Assembly: GCA_029202445.1 (NCBI GenBank)
Contig: CP119321.1
Span: forward strand, 1,364,001 to 1,428,000
DNA from: Candidatus Microbacterium phytovorans
GTDB lineage: Bacteria; Actinomycetota; Actinomycetes; Actinomycetales; Microbacteriaceae
Length of the DNA: 64,000 nucleotides
Reading direction: 5' to 3'
A program made the position numbers and the translations under genes. Below the pieces are notes generated by a model, which made no database searches, was not told the origin of the DNA, and saw nothing but the letters and a program-made list of their open reading frames with translations. Within the stretch, counting starts at the first letter, position 1. Every line of letters begins with the position of its first letter. Below, piece after piece: positions 34,978 to 43,845 of the stretch.

Positions 34978-34993
34978 CGACTCAGCGCCCGCG

Positions 34994-36178
34994 CTAGTCC
35001 GGGTCGGCCTCGTTCCATTTCCTGACCGTCTCGAAGCCCCAGAACACGGTGAACAGCACGAGAGCGACGGCTTCGACGAGGAACACCGTCCCGATCGCCC
35101 GTCCACCGACGACGATCGGGGCGGTGAGGTCGAGCAGCAGCACGAGGAGCCCCGCCACGATGTCGGCGGCGAGGAGGAACGCGATCCATCCGGGGAAGGT
35201 GGTGAAGATGCGCGGCAGCCAGGCGATCTCCCGACGGAGCCGCCGTACGAATCGGTGCCACCAGCCCGCGGGCGGCGACGGGTCGGGCTCGAGGTGCATG
35301 CGGCGCGCCTGACCGAGCGCGACGATCGTGATGATGACGAAGAAGAGACTCGCGGAGACGAGATGGGCGCGGTCGAGGAACGTCTCCCGCGCCCAGATCC
35401 ACGCGGCGGCCGCGAAGACGATGATGACGGCGCCCGCGACGAGCGGCGTCCACGTCGCGCGGGCGCTGCGCGGCACCTGCGCCGCGACGGCGTCTCGTCC
35501 GCTGCGCCGAAGGAGGGCGGCGAGCACCCCGTAGCCGATGACGAGCACGGCGAAGACGAACCACACGGCGACGCCTGTCGCAATCGACGCGTATGCCTCG
35601 GCGGGAATGCACTCCGTGCCTGAGGGGCACACGGCATCCCACCCGGGTACCTCCCCGTTCGCGATGCGCGTGGGCACGAGGGCGATGAGGGGCGCGAAGA
35701 GGGCGGCGAGATCGAGCCAGCCGCGCTGAGCGCCGCGTCCGGAGAGAGCCAGGAGCGCGGCGGCGGCCGTGACGAGCGCCCCGACGAAGACGATGCGCGC
35801 GGGTGTGTAGTAGTAGTGGCTGATCGACGGGAGCCCGGCGTACCCGGCGTTCCAGACGGTGGCGATGGCCACCAGGATCGCGGGCGCGGCGGCGACCATC
35901 ACGAGCCGCAGGTGCCGGTAGGTCTCGATGAGGGTGCCCTCGATGCGGCTCGACACGACCTCGGCCGTCGCCTCGACGTCCGGCAGCGACATCGTCGCGA
36001 CGTCGTGGGCAGTGAGGTCGGCGGGAACGGCGGCGATCCCCGGCCCGGACGGAGCGAGGGATGCCGCGGCCTCCTCGGCGGCGCGATCGGCGGGTGCGGG
36101 CTGCGCGGTGAGCTCGCTCCGTCTGGCGCGAAGCCGGCGGAGCAGGTCGGCCGAGTCCAGCTTCCGCGGCGCTGCCAT
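34994..36178 (-). CDS. Hypothetical multi-pass membrane protein
   Basis: Not recognised. The 394-residue protein has a soluble N-terminal third rich in Ala, Glu and Arg (LDSADLLRRLRARRSELTAQPAPADRAAEEAAA, then a helix TAEVVSSRIEGTLIETYRHLRLVMV) and about eight membrane helices. One external loop contains two Cys residues (WDAVCPSGTECIPAEAYASIATG), possibly a disulphide. The C-terminal part ends with FLVEAVALVLFTVFWGFETVRKWNEADPD. Function unknown. It is convergent with the amino acid dehydrogenase gene and divergent from the terC region. Confidence 0.8.
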   Translation of the reverse strand: MAAPRKLDSADLLRRLRARRSELTAQPAPADRAAEEAAASLAPSGPGIAAVPADLTAHDVATMSLPDVEATAEVVSSRIEGTLIETYRHLRLVMVAAAPAILVAIATVWNAGYAGLPSISHYYYTPARIVFVGALVTAAAALLALSGRGAQRGWLDLAALFAPLIALVPTRIANGEVPGWDAVCPSGTECIPAEAYASIATGVAVWFVFAVLVIGYGVLAALLRRSGRDAVAAQVPRSARATWTPLVAGAVIIVFAAAAWIWARETFLDRAHLVSASLFFVIITIVALGQARRMHLEPDPSPPAGWWHRFVRRLRREIAWLPRIFTTFPGWIAFLLAADIVAGLLVLLLDLTAPIVVGGRAIGTVFLVEAVALVLFTVFWGFETVRKWNEADPD

Positions 36179-36296
36179 GGGGGGAAGCTACCGCTGCCGG
36201 TGATGGCCGTCAACGCCCCCGGGCGCTGGTCGCGCAGTGACGGGCTTCGAGCGATCTTTCAGGAACGGGCGTGCGCGCTCGGGTAGTCTCGCGGAA

Positions 36297-36394
36297 GTCC
36301 AAGGGGAGTACTCCGGCACGGTCGGCTCGTCAATTCGGATGCGTTCGCATCCCGGGTCACCGGTCCTCGGAAGAGGATGGAAGAGACTTTGGTG
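36297..36394 (+). ncRNA. yybP-ykoY (manganese) riboswitch
   Basis: The region upstream of terC carries the family's conserved blocks: CCAAGGGGAGTA on the 5' side and GGAAGAGACTTTGG on the 3' side, with CCAA/TTGG able to form the closing P1 stem. Between them lie a hairpin GGATGCG-TTCG-CATCC and other GC-rich stems. This aptamer binds Mn2+ and commonly precedes TerC/Alx and MntP genes. The terC start is about 35 bases downstream, so control of translation start is plausible. Confidence 0.85.
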
Positions 36395-36428
36395 TCGACC
36401 TTGTCACGCCGAGCCCTGGAGCCCGACC

Positions 36429-37442
36429 TTGAACGTCACCCCCCTCGTGTGGATCATCACGATCGCCGTCACGATCGCCTTCTTCGTCTACGAGTTCTTC
36501 GCGCATGTCCGCAAGCCGCACGAGCCGACCATCGGCGAATCGGCGCGCTGGTCGGCGTTCTACATCGGCTTGGCGCTGCTGTTCGGCGTCGGGATCGGCA
36601 TGGTTTCCGGGTGGACCTACGGCGGTGAGTACTTCGCCGGGTACCTCACCGAGAAGGCCCTCTCGGTCGACAACCTGTTCGTCTTCCTCATCGTCATGAC
36701 GAGCTTCGCGGTGCCGAAGATCTATCAGCAGAAGGTGCTGATGATCGGCATCGTCATCGCTCTCATCCTGCGCGGGGTGTTCATCGCCATCGGCGCGACG
36801 CTCATCTCGAACTTCTCGTGGATCTTCTACCTGTTCGGCGCGCTGCTGCTTTTCCTCGCCTACCGACAGGCCTTCGCCCACGGCGAGTCGAATCCCGCCG
36901 ACGGTCGTTTCATGCGCTTCGTGCGGCGTCACCTGCCGGTGACCGACGAGTACCACGGCGACCGTCTCACGGTGAAGCGCGACGGCCGCCGCTTCGTGAC
37001 GCCGATGCTGCTTGTCATCATCGCGATCGGCTTCGTCGACCTCATCTTCGCGGTCGACTCCATCCCCGCCATCTACGGGCTCACCGAGCAGGCCTACATC
37101 GTCTTCACGGCGAACGCGTTCGCGCTCATGGGACTGCGCCAGCTGTTCTTCCTCATCGGCGGCCTGCTGGAGCGGCTCGTGTACCTCGCTCAGGGTCTCG
37201 CCGTCATCCTCGCCTTCATCGGTGTGAAGCTCGTGCTCCACGCGATGCACGTCAACGAGCTGCCGTTCATCAACGGCGGCGAGCCGATGCTGTGGGCGCC
37301 CGAGATCCCCATCTGGTTCTCGCTGCTGTTCATCGGGGTCACGATCGCCGTCGCGACGATCGCGAGCCTGTACAAGACGCGCGGTGACCGTCGAGACGAC
37401 GCGACCCTCGAGGGCGCCTCCTCGGGCGAGCTCGAACGCTGA
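36429..37442 (+). CDS. TerC/Alx family membrane protein (probable Mn exporter)
   Basis: A 337-residue TerC-family protein with about nine membrane helices. The signature acidic helices are KALSVDNLFVFLIVMTSFAVP and VDLIFAVDSIPAIYGLTEQAYIVFTANAFALMGLRQLFF. Members such as Alx are implicated in Mn2+ export. A TTG start at 36429 (LNVTPLVWIITIAV) was chosen because it begins just before the first helix and follows CTGGAG; no nearer ATG is in frame. Its position after a yybP-ykoY riboswitch supports a Mn role. Its stop overlaps the start of the CNNM-type gene (TGATG at 37440-37444). Confidence 0.92.
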   Translation: MNVTPLVWIITIAVTIAFFVYEFFAHVRKPHEPTIGESARWSAFYIGLALLFGVGIGMVSGWTYGGEYFAGYLTEKALSVDNLFVFLIVMTSFAVPKIYQQKVLMIGIVIALILRGVFIAIGATLISNFSWIFYLFGALLLFLAYRQAFAHGESNPADGRFMRFVRRHLPVTDEYHGDRLTVKRDGRRFVTPMLLVIIAIGFVDLIFAVDSIPAIYGLTEQAYIVFTANAFALMGLRQLFFLIGGLLERLVYLAQGLAVILAFIGVKLVLHAMHVNELPFINGGEPMLWAPEIPIWFSLLFIGVTIAVATIASLYKTRGDRRDDATLEGASSGELER

Positions 37443-38713
37443 TGGGCGAACTCGCCGCGAACATCGCGCTGGTCGTCGCCTTCGTCCTCATCGGCGGCGT
37501 CTTCGCTGCCACCGAGATGGCCTTGGTAACGCTCCGCGAGAGCCAGATCAACGCGATCGCCGCTCGCGGTCGCCGGGGCGAGAAGGTGGCGGGGCTCGCC
37601 CGCAACCCGAACACGTTCCTCTCGGCGGTGCAGATCGGCGTGACGGTCGCGGGGTTCGCGTCCGCCGCGTATGGCGCAACTTCGATCGCCCCGTCCGTCG
37701 CGCCGCTCCTGCAGAGCGCAGGGATGCCGGAACAGGTGTCGCTCACCGTCGCCACTGTGCTGCTCACCCTCGTCATCGCCTACCTCTCGCTCGTGCTGGG
37801 CGAGCTGGTGCCCAAGCGGCTCGCGATTCAGCGGAACGCGCAGTTCGCGTATGCGGTCGCGCCCGTGCTCGACGGCTTCGCGACGGTCATGCGGCCGGTG
37901 ATCTGGCTGCTGTCGGTGTCGACGAATGCCCTGGTCCGTCTCCTCGGGGGTGACCCGAACAAGACCGCTGACGAGATCAGTGACGAGGAGATCCGGGATA
38001 TCGTCGCGACCCATCAGGGTCTCCCCGAAGACGAACGGCGCATCCTCGACGACGTGCTGTCGCTCCGTGGGCGGCAGGTGAGCGAGGTCATGCGTCCGCG
38101 TCCGGAGGTGGTCGCGCTCTCCGACACCTCGACGGTCGCAGAGGCGGTGGCCGAGGTGCGCGATCAGCCGTTCTCGCGCTACCCGGTGGCCGATGCGTCC
38201 ATCGACGACATCGTCGGCTTCGTTCACGTGCGCGACCTCTTCGACGTCGCGGCACAGGATGCCGGTCGGCCGCTGTCCGAACTCAGCCGCCCGATCGACT
38301 ACGTACCCTCATCGGCCCGTGTGCTGCCGACGCTCACGCGGATGCGCGCCCACGGCCACCAGATCGCGGTGGTCGTCGACGAGTACGGCGGCACGGACGG
38401 GATCGTCACGCTGGAAGACCTCGTGGAGGAGGTGGTCGGCGAGATCTTCGACGAGTACGACACCGCCGACGACCCGGCCGCGGACAGCGACATCGTCGAC
38501 GGCCGCCTGAACCTGCAGGACTTCGAGGAGGTCACGGGGCTCTCCCTCCCCCGCGGCTCGTCCGATACCGTCGCCGGCTTCGTCACGGAGCAGCTCGGCC
38601 GGCTGGCTCGCGTCGGCGACGCGATCGAGGTCGACGGCGCCACGATCCAGGTCACCGCGCTGGATCGGCGCCGCGTCGCGGGGCTGCGCGTCACGCGAAC
38701 GGCAGACGCGTAG
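37442..38713 (+). CDS. Hemolysin-family CNNM/CorC CBS-domain transporter
   Basis: A 423-residue membrane protein of the CNNM/HlyC-CorC family, linked to Mg2+/Co2+/Mn2+ handling. It has a DUF21 membrane domain (residues about 1-190, with ALVTLRESQINAIAARGRRGEKVAGLARNPNTFLSAVQIGVT), two CBS domains (about 205-335, including RPRPEVVALSDTSTVAEAVAEVRDQPFSRYPV and EYGGTDGIVTLEDLVEEVVGEI), and a C-terminal CorC_HlyC domain. Start and terC stop overlap, so both are probably under the riboswitch. Confidence 0.93.
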   Translation: MGELAANIALVVAFVLIGGVFAATEMALVTLRESQINAIAARGRRGEKVAGLARNPNTFLSAVQIGVTVAGFASAAYGATSIAPSVAPLLQSAGMPEQVSLTVATVLLTLVIAYLSLVLGELVPKRLAIQRNAQFAYAVAPVLDGFATVMRPVIWLLSVSTNALVRLLGGDPNKTADEISDEEIRDIVATHQGLPEDERRILDDVLSLRGRQVSEVMRPRPEVVALSDTSTVAEAVAEVRDQPFSRYPVADASIDDIVGFVHVRDLFDVAAQDAGRPLSELSRPIDYVPSSARVLPTLTRMRAHGHQIAVVVDEYGGTDGIVTLEDLVEEVVGEIFDEYDTADDPAADSDIVDGRLNLQDFEEVTGLSLPRGSSDTVAGFVTEQLGRLARVGDAIEVDGATIQVTALDRRRVAGLRVTRTADA

Positions 38714-38723
38714 CCCGGCAAGC

Positions 38724-40289
38724 TCAGAACGGCCAGATCAAGGGAACGTAGAGGGTGGCGACGAGGACGAACAGCATCGCGAGCGGCGTGCCCAGACGCC
38801 AATAGTCGCCGAACCGGTACCCGGCGGGCTTCATCACCATCAGATTGGCGGGGGTGGCGATGGGAGTGAGGAACGAGGCTGCTCCGGCGATGGTGAGTGC
38901 CAGCATGAACGGCTGAACGGAGGCTCCGATTCCGGTCGCGACGGCGATGGCGATGGGCGCGACGATGAGCACGGTCGCGGTGTTGGAGATGATCTGGCCG
39001 AGGATCACCGTGAGCAGGACGATGCCGAGGAGGGCGACGCGCGGACCCGAATCCCCGATGAGATCGATCAGCCAGCCGGCGACGATGTCCGCCGCGCCCG
39101 TGGTCAGGAACGCCGTCGACAGCGGGATCATGCCGGCCACGAGGACGACAGTGGTCCACGACACCGAACGGTAGGCCTGGTTGACGCCGACGACCCGGGT
39201 GAGCACGAGAGCGGCTGCGGCGAGCATGGCGGCGGCGGCCGGAGGCATGACACCGGTCGCGAGGAGGACGACCATGACGGCGAGGATGACGAGGGCCCGC
39301 TTCGCGCCCACGCCGAGCGGCACAGCGCGGCGCATCGTCGACGGGGCATCGACCGCCATCACCTCTCGACGATCCTCGATGTGACGGGCCAGGTCGTCCC
39401 ACGACCCCTGCAGCAGGAGGGAGTCGCCCGCCCTGAGAGCCACGTCACGGTCGTTGAGAACCTCCGCTCCCCGTCGAGCAGCCAGGATCACCAGGTCGCC
39501 GCTGGGCGTCGCCATCCCGGGGAAGATCCGCAGCCCGATGAGCGGGGACCGGGGCGGGATGACCACTTCGCTGACACCGTTCGCCGGCCCGATCAGGGTC
39601 TTCGTGTCGAGGGTCACTCGGTAGTCGATCTTGAACTGCCGGGTGAGGCGGGTGAGATCGGTCGGCATGACCGCCCCTGGCCGCAGGGGAAGGAGGAAGC
39701 GTCCGAAGAGGACGATGATGAGGATGCTGCCGACGAGCAGCGGTATCCCGACGAGAGCGAACTCGAAGAAGCCGAAGGGACGTCCCCCGTTCTCGGCGGC
39801 GATGTCGGACACGATGATGTTCACCGGCGTCCCGGTCAGGAGCAGCATCGAACCGGCATGAGCGGCGAACGCGAGCGGCAGGAGCAACTGCGACGATGCG
39901 ATCCCCGCGGTGCTGGCGACGACGACCACCAGCGGGAGGAGCGCCGCGACGGCGCCGTTCACGCTGATCAGGGCCGTCAACCCTGCCACGAGCAGACACA
40001 CCACGATCAGCAGCGGCGTGCGGCGGGTTCCGGCCGCGCCGATGACCTTCTGCCCCGCCCAGGCGGTGACCCCCGTGGCATCGAGCGACTCGCTGACGAT
40101 GAACAGCGCAGCGATGAACAGGACCGTCGGGTCACCGAACCCCGCGAGAGCCTGCGTGAGGGTCAGCACGCCGGTGAAGTAGAGGGACAGCGCGACGCCG
40201 ATGGCGACGATGCCGAGGGGTATCCGGTTCGTCGCGAACGCCACGACGGCCGCGATCAGGATCGCGAACGTCGCGACGACGGGGTCCAT
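38724..40289 (-). CDS. SLC13/DASS-type permease with TrkA_C domain
   Basis: A 521-residue transporter with about 10-11 membrane helices and one soluble insert. The N-terminal half has NRIPLGIVAIGVALSLYFTGVLTLTQALAGFGDPTVLF and SVNGAVAALLPLVV (the substrate loop SxNxxx); the C-terminal half has ISNTATVLIVAPIAIAVA and FLTPIATPANLMVMKPAGY, which match the second SNT-type loop of SLC13/ArsB proteins. Between residues about 205 and 295 is a TrkA_C-like regulatory domain (SEVVIPPRSPLIGLRIFPG). The substrate is unknown; dicarboxylate or sulphate are common. Confidence 0.87.
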   Translation of the reverse strand: MDPVVATFAILIAAVVAFATNRIPLGIVAIGVALSLYFTGVLTLTQALAGFGDPTVLFIAALFIVSESLDATGVTAWAGQKVIGAAGTRRTPLLIVVCLLVAGLTALISVNGAVAALLPLVVVVASTAGIASSQLLLPLAFAAHAGSMLLLTGTPVNIIVSDIAAENGGRPFGFFEFALVGIPLLVGSILIIVLFGRFLLPLRPGAVMPTDLTRLTRQFKIDYRVTLDTKTLIGPANGVSEVVIPPRSPLIGLRIFPGMATPSGDLVILAARRGAEVLNDRDVALRAGDSLLLQGSWDDLARHIEDRREVMAVDAPSTMRRAVPLGVGAKRALVILAVMVVLLATGVMPPAAAAMLAAAALVLTRVVGVNQAYRSVSWTTVVLVAGMIPLSTAFLTTGAADIVAGWLIDLIGDSGPRVALLGIVLLTVILGQIISNTATVLIVAPIAIAVATGIGASVQPFMLALTIAGAASFLTPIATPANLMVMKPAGYRFGDYWRLGTPLAMLFVLVATLYVPLIWPF

Positions 40290-40292
40290 CCG

Positions 40293-41801
40293 CTACCTCG
40301 TGGCAGAGAACTCGACGGCGACGCGAGCGAGGAGCCGTGCCCCGAACCCGGTCGCCCCCGCGGATCGCCAGGAGTCGTCCTTGTCCGTCTGCATGGTGCC
40401 GGCGATGTCGATGTGCGCCCACGGCGTCTTCCCGACGAAGTGCTCGAGGAACAGCGCCGCGGTCGTCGCCCCCGCGTACTTCCCGCCCAGGTTGGACAGG
40501 TCGGCGACATCGGAATCCAGCTGCGGACGATACTTCTTCTCCAGCGGCAGTCGCCACACCGGTTCATCGGTGGCCGCCGCGGCGGAGGTCACCAGCTCGG
40601 CGATCGTGTCGTCGTTCGCGAAGACGGGCGCGGTCGCCTGACCGAGCGCCATCAGCGCAGCGCCGGTGAGCGTGGCGATGTCGATGATCGCATCCACCCC
40701 GTCCTCGTTCGCGAGCGCGATGGCATCCATCATGACGAGGCGGCCTTCCGCGTCGGTGTTCTTCACCTCGACGGTGGTGCCGTCTCGCGCCACGAGAACG
40801 TCTCCGAGCTTGTAGGAGGTACCCGAGGGCATGTTGTCGGTACACATCAGCCAGCCGGTGACCTGAGAGTGCACGTCGAGCTCGCGCAGCACGGTGAACG
40901 CGCCGAGCACCGCTGCGGCACCGCCCATGTCCATCTTCATGAGGAGGTGCATCGGGTCGCTCGGCTTCAGGCTGATGCCGCCGGAGTCGTACATGATCCC
41001 CTTGCCGACCAGGCCCAGGTGGCCTTCGGGTTCAGCGGAGGGCGCATAGGTGAGCTTGACCATCCGGGGCTCTTCCGCCGACCCCCGGTTGACTCCGAGG
41101 AGGCCACCGCAGCCGAGCTCGATCAGAGCGGCCTTGTCGAACACCTCGACGCGGAAGCCGAACCGCTCGCCGAGCTGCTCGGCGACAGCGGCGATGTCCG
41201 TCGCCGTCAGGTGGCCAGGGGGCGTGTTGGTCACGTCGCGCGCGACGACGGACGCACGCGCGGCGAGCGCCCCTGCGGCAAGCCCCGCCTCCACGACGCC
41301 CTCGTCGGCGCCCTCGATCGACAGGACGAACGAGCGCAGCGCGACGGTCTTCGGTGCGGACTTGAGGGCGGTGTAGCCGTATCGCGCGAGCGCGGCGCCT
41401 TCGGCGACGGCTGCAGCAATCTGTTCGGGGTCGGACACGGCACCCAGCACCAAGGCGAGATCGGACGCCTTGTGGGCGGCTCGGACGAAGGATGCCGCAA
41501 GGTCGCGCGCGGTCGCAACCGTCAGCGCCTCCTCCCCTGCGCCGACGGCGATCAGTTCCGCGCCGCTCGCGGTCGGGATCAGCAGCGTCTTCCCCACCGC
41601 CGGTTCGAAGCCCGCGCGGGTGAGCGCGTCGCGATCCAGACCCAGTCCCGACGCGACGTCGCCCGCCGCGGCGACCGTGAATCCGATCGCACCGGTGTCC
41701 TCCGATGCCTCCCCCGCGCGGAAGGAGATCGCATTCAGGGCGGCGAGGCCCGGCACGGAGTCGACGTCGTGCGGGAGCGGAGTGTTCGGCTGCCGGATCA
41801 T
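40293..41801 (-). CDS. pepA: Leucyl aminopeptidase (M17)
   Basis: A 502-residue M17 metallo-aminopeptidase, a cytoplasmic exopeptidase with two metals. The catalytic domain has VGKGIMYDSGGISLKPSDPMHLLMKMDMGGAAAVLG, which provides a Lys and two Asp ligands, and the signature NTDAEGRLVMMDAIALA with Asp and Glu ligands; YAGATTAALFLEHFVGKTPWAHIDIAG is the typical end. Its ATG overlaps the stop of the upstream DHA2 exporter gene (ATGA at 41798-41801), so the pair are co-transcribed. Confidence 0.96.
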   Translation of the reverse strand: MIRQPNTPLPHDVDSVPGLAALNAISFRAGEASEDTGAIGFTVAAAGDVASGLGLDRDALTRAGFEPAVGKTLLIPTASGAELIAVGAGEEALTVATARDLAASFVRAAHKASDLALVLGAVSDPEQIAAAVAEGAALARYGYTALKSAPKTVALRSFVLSIEGADEGVVEAGLAAGALAARASVVARDVTNTPPGHLTATDIAAVAEQLGERFGFRVEVFDKAALIELGCGGLLGVNRGSAEEPRMVKLTYAPSAEPEGHLGLVGKGIMYDSGGISLKPSDPMHLLMKMDMGGAAAVLGAFTVLRELDVHSQVTGWLMCTDNMPSGTSYKLGDVLVARDGTTVEVKNTDAEGRLVMMDAIALANEDGVDAIIDIATLTGAALMALGQATAPVFANDDTIAELVTSAAAATDEPVWRLPLEKKYRPQLDSDVADLSNLGGKYAGATTAALFLEHFVGKTPWAHIDIAGTMQTDKDDSWRSAGATGFGARLLARVAVEFSATR

Positions 41802-43495
41802 GCGGAGGTCTCTTTCGTGGTTGCTGCGGGGTTCAGGGGAACGCTCTCGTCGATGGCGTCGGGGTCGTCGGGTTCCAACTTCTCCGGAAGCTCCCCGCGG
41901 ATGCGTCCCGGCATCCGCGTCGCCGGAACGATGGCGAGGAGGGCGAGCAAGGCCAGTCCCAGGAGGGACACCTTGAGGGAACGCAGGCGCGCGTCCTCGT
42001 TGATCGCGATGGCCGCTTCGACCTCTGCCGGCGACGCACTGGTGTTCGCGAGCACGGCCTCCAGTTGCGGGTTGGTGAGGAAGTCGGCGTCGCTGATGCG
42101 CACCTCACTGATCAGCTGGTCCGAGATGTCGGGGTGGTCTGCGGCGGCGGCAGACAACGTCGACGCGAGGATGCCGACCGCGAACGCGCTGGCGACGGCG
42201 ATGCCGACCGAGCCGGACAGGTTGTGCACGAGCCCGCGCCACGCTCCCACATCACCGGCGAGCTCTTTCGGTGCGGAGGACAGCAGCGTGTTGAACACGA
42301 GCGCGACGATCGACCCTTGCCCGATTCCGAGGAGGATGAGGCCGATGACGATGAAGGCCTGACCCCATTCCCCGCGGACGGTAAACGCGATGAGAGTGAG
42401 CGCGGTCGCCACGACGACGAACCCTGCCGACGCGAGCACCCGCGGCGAGAACTTCGCGTAGAGGTACGCGATGAAGGTGGAGGCGAGGAAGATCGAGATC
42501 GTGTAGGGGATGATCGAGAACGACGTCTGCACACCCGTGAGCCCCTGCACGACCTGCATGTACAGCGGGATGAGGAAGTTCGCCGCGGTCCCGACGAAGA
42601 GCATCGTCGCCATGCACGCCGTGATCGCCAGTTCACTGCTCGTGGCGAGGACGCGCAGATCGAAGATGCGGGACTTCTTCTCGCGCTGGCGACGCGATAC
42701 CCACACGAAGAAGATCTGTCCGACGACGATGCCGAGGATGATCAGCAGCGGAGCGGGCGAGACGCCGAAGACATCGAAGGGCGCGGCGGCGGTCGACTCC
42801 CAGAGGCCCCACGAGTTGAGACCGGAGAACCCGAACGACAGCAGGATGATGGCGGTCGCCGCGAGGAACGCACCGGCCCAGTCGATCTTCAGGTCGGGCT
42901 GCGCGGGCACCTTCTTCACGCGGAAGCTCAGCAGCAGGTTGACGGCCCCGAGCGCGACCATGAGGGCGAAAGACCAGCGCCACCCGATCGTCTCCGCAAA
43001 CCAGCCGGCGAGCAGCAGCGCGAGCACTCCCGCCAGCGGAATCGCGGCGGCGAGCAAGCCGATCGCCTTCCCCTGGCGCTCACCGTGATAGTTCGTGGCG
43101 ATGAACACGGTCAGCGCCGGGGCGATCAGCGCGATGACGGCTCCGGATGAAGCCTGGGCGATGAACAGCATGGCCGGACTGACGCTCAGCGCCACTCCCG
43201 CCATCGCTGCGGCGTGGATCGCGACGGCGATCTGGAAGACACCCCGCGTACCGAAACGCGCGCCGATCTTCGCGCCGAGGAGGACGAACGCCGCCATGGC
43301 GAACGTTCCCGCGGTGATGGCGGTCCCGACGGAGGTGGCCGGCGTGTCGAGGTCGGTGGTGATCCCGGCCATCGAGACGGTCAACGCGTTCACCGCGAAG
43401 GATGCCTGGATCTGGGTCAGGACCACGACCACCAAGGGCAACCACGATCCCGCGGTGGTGGCGGGCGCGGCGACACCCGGATTGCTCGCTGTCAT
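41798..43495 (-). CDS. MFS exporter, DHA2 (14-helix) type
   Basis: A 565-residue transporter of the major facilitator superfamily with about 14 membrane segments, the DHA2 drug/H+ antiporter layout. The first helix WLPLVVVVLTQIQASFAVNALTVSMAGI is followed by the loop GAKIGARFGTRGVFQIAV. The last helix ends before a polar tail with EKLEPDDPDAIDESVPLNPAATTKETSA. ATG at 43495 was chosen over a longer start that adds 37 Arg-rich residues. It overlaps pepA by four bases; a peptide or drug substrate would be consistent but is not proven. Confidence 0.9.
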   Translation of the reverse strand: MTASNPGVAAPATTAGSWLPLVVVVLTQIQASFAVNALTVSMAGITTDLDTPATSVGTAITAGTFAMAAFVLLGAKIGARFGTRGVFQIAVAIHAAAMAGVALSVSPAMLFIAQASSGAVIALIAPALTVFIATNYHGERQGKAIGLLAAAIPLAGVLALLLAGWFAETIGWRWSFALMVALGAVNLLLSFRVKKVPAQPDLKIDWAGAFLAATAIILLSFGFSGLNSWGLWESTAAAPFDVFGVSPAPLLIILGIVVGQIFFVWVSRRQREKKSRIFDLRVLATSSELAITACMATMLFVGTAANFLIPLYMQVVQGLTGVQTSFSIIPYTISIFLASTFIAYLYAKFSPRVLASAGFVVVATALTLIAFTVRGEWGQAFIVIGLILLGIGQGSIVALVFNTLLSSAPKELAGDVGAWRGLVHNLSGSVGIAVASAFAVGILASTLSAAAADHPDISDQLISEVRISDADFLTNPQLEAVLANTSASPAEVEAAIAINEDARLRSLKVSLLGLALLALLAIVPATRMPGRIRGELPEKLEPDDPDAIDESVPLNPAATTKETSA

Positions 43496-43665
43496 GTCGG
43501 GGAACCTTCCACGAGTGACCTGAAGTCTCTTCGAACGGGGCATGCGTAACCACACATCCGACGCTGTCCCGTCGACTCTTTCGCTGAGAGTACCGCTCAT
43601 CCTCACGCAGATGACCGTTCAGGAACAGGATGCCGCGCAGCGGCGGTCTCTGCAGGAGACGACGA

Positions 43666-43704
43666 ACGCCCGGTGCAACACGTGTTCCGTGTCGTATCGG
43701 GCGT
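43666..43704 (-). terminator. Hairpin downstream of tRNA-Ala
   Basis: Arms ACGCCCG (43666-43672) and CGGGCGT (43698-43704), with an inner palindrome AACACGTGTT. It lies nine bases beyond the 3' end of the tRNA gene on the minus strand and is followed by TTCGTCGTC. It is a plausible tRNA terminator, though the loop is large and no long T-run follows. Confidence 0.5.
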
Positions 43705-43712
43705 CTTCTCGG

Positions 43713-43785
43713 TGGACCTGAGGGGATTCGAACCCCTGACCTCTTCATTGCGAACGAAGCGCGCTACCAACTGCGCCACAGGCCC
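43713..43785 (-). tRNA. tRNA-Ala, anticodon CGC
   Basis: A 73-base cloverleaf on the minus strand: acceptor GGGCCTG/CAGGTCC with the G3-U70 pair that marks alanine tRNAs, D arm GCGC-AGTTGGTA-GCGC, anticodon arm CTTCG-TTCGCAA-TGAAG, variable loop AGGTC, T arm AGGGG-TTCGAAT-CCCCT, discriminator A. The anticodon at loop positions 34-36 is CGC, reading GCG. CCA is not encoded. It stands alone, with no integrase gene near. Confidence 0.96.
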
Positions 43786-43845
43786 GTGAACCTCAGCGAG
43801 CCTATCACGGACCCGCGGGCTCCCTCGCACGGAGACAATGGAGGA

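Noticed and set aside
43713..43785. tRNA-Ala as an integration site of a mobile element
   Set aside because: No integrase and no duplicated tRNA 3' end were seen on either side.
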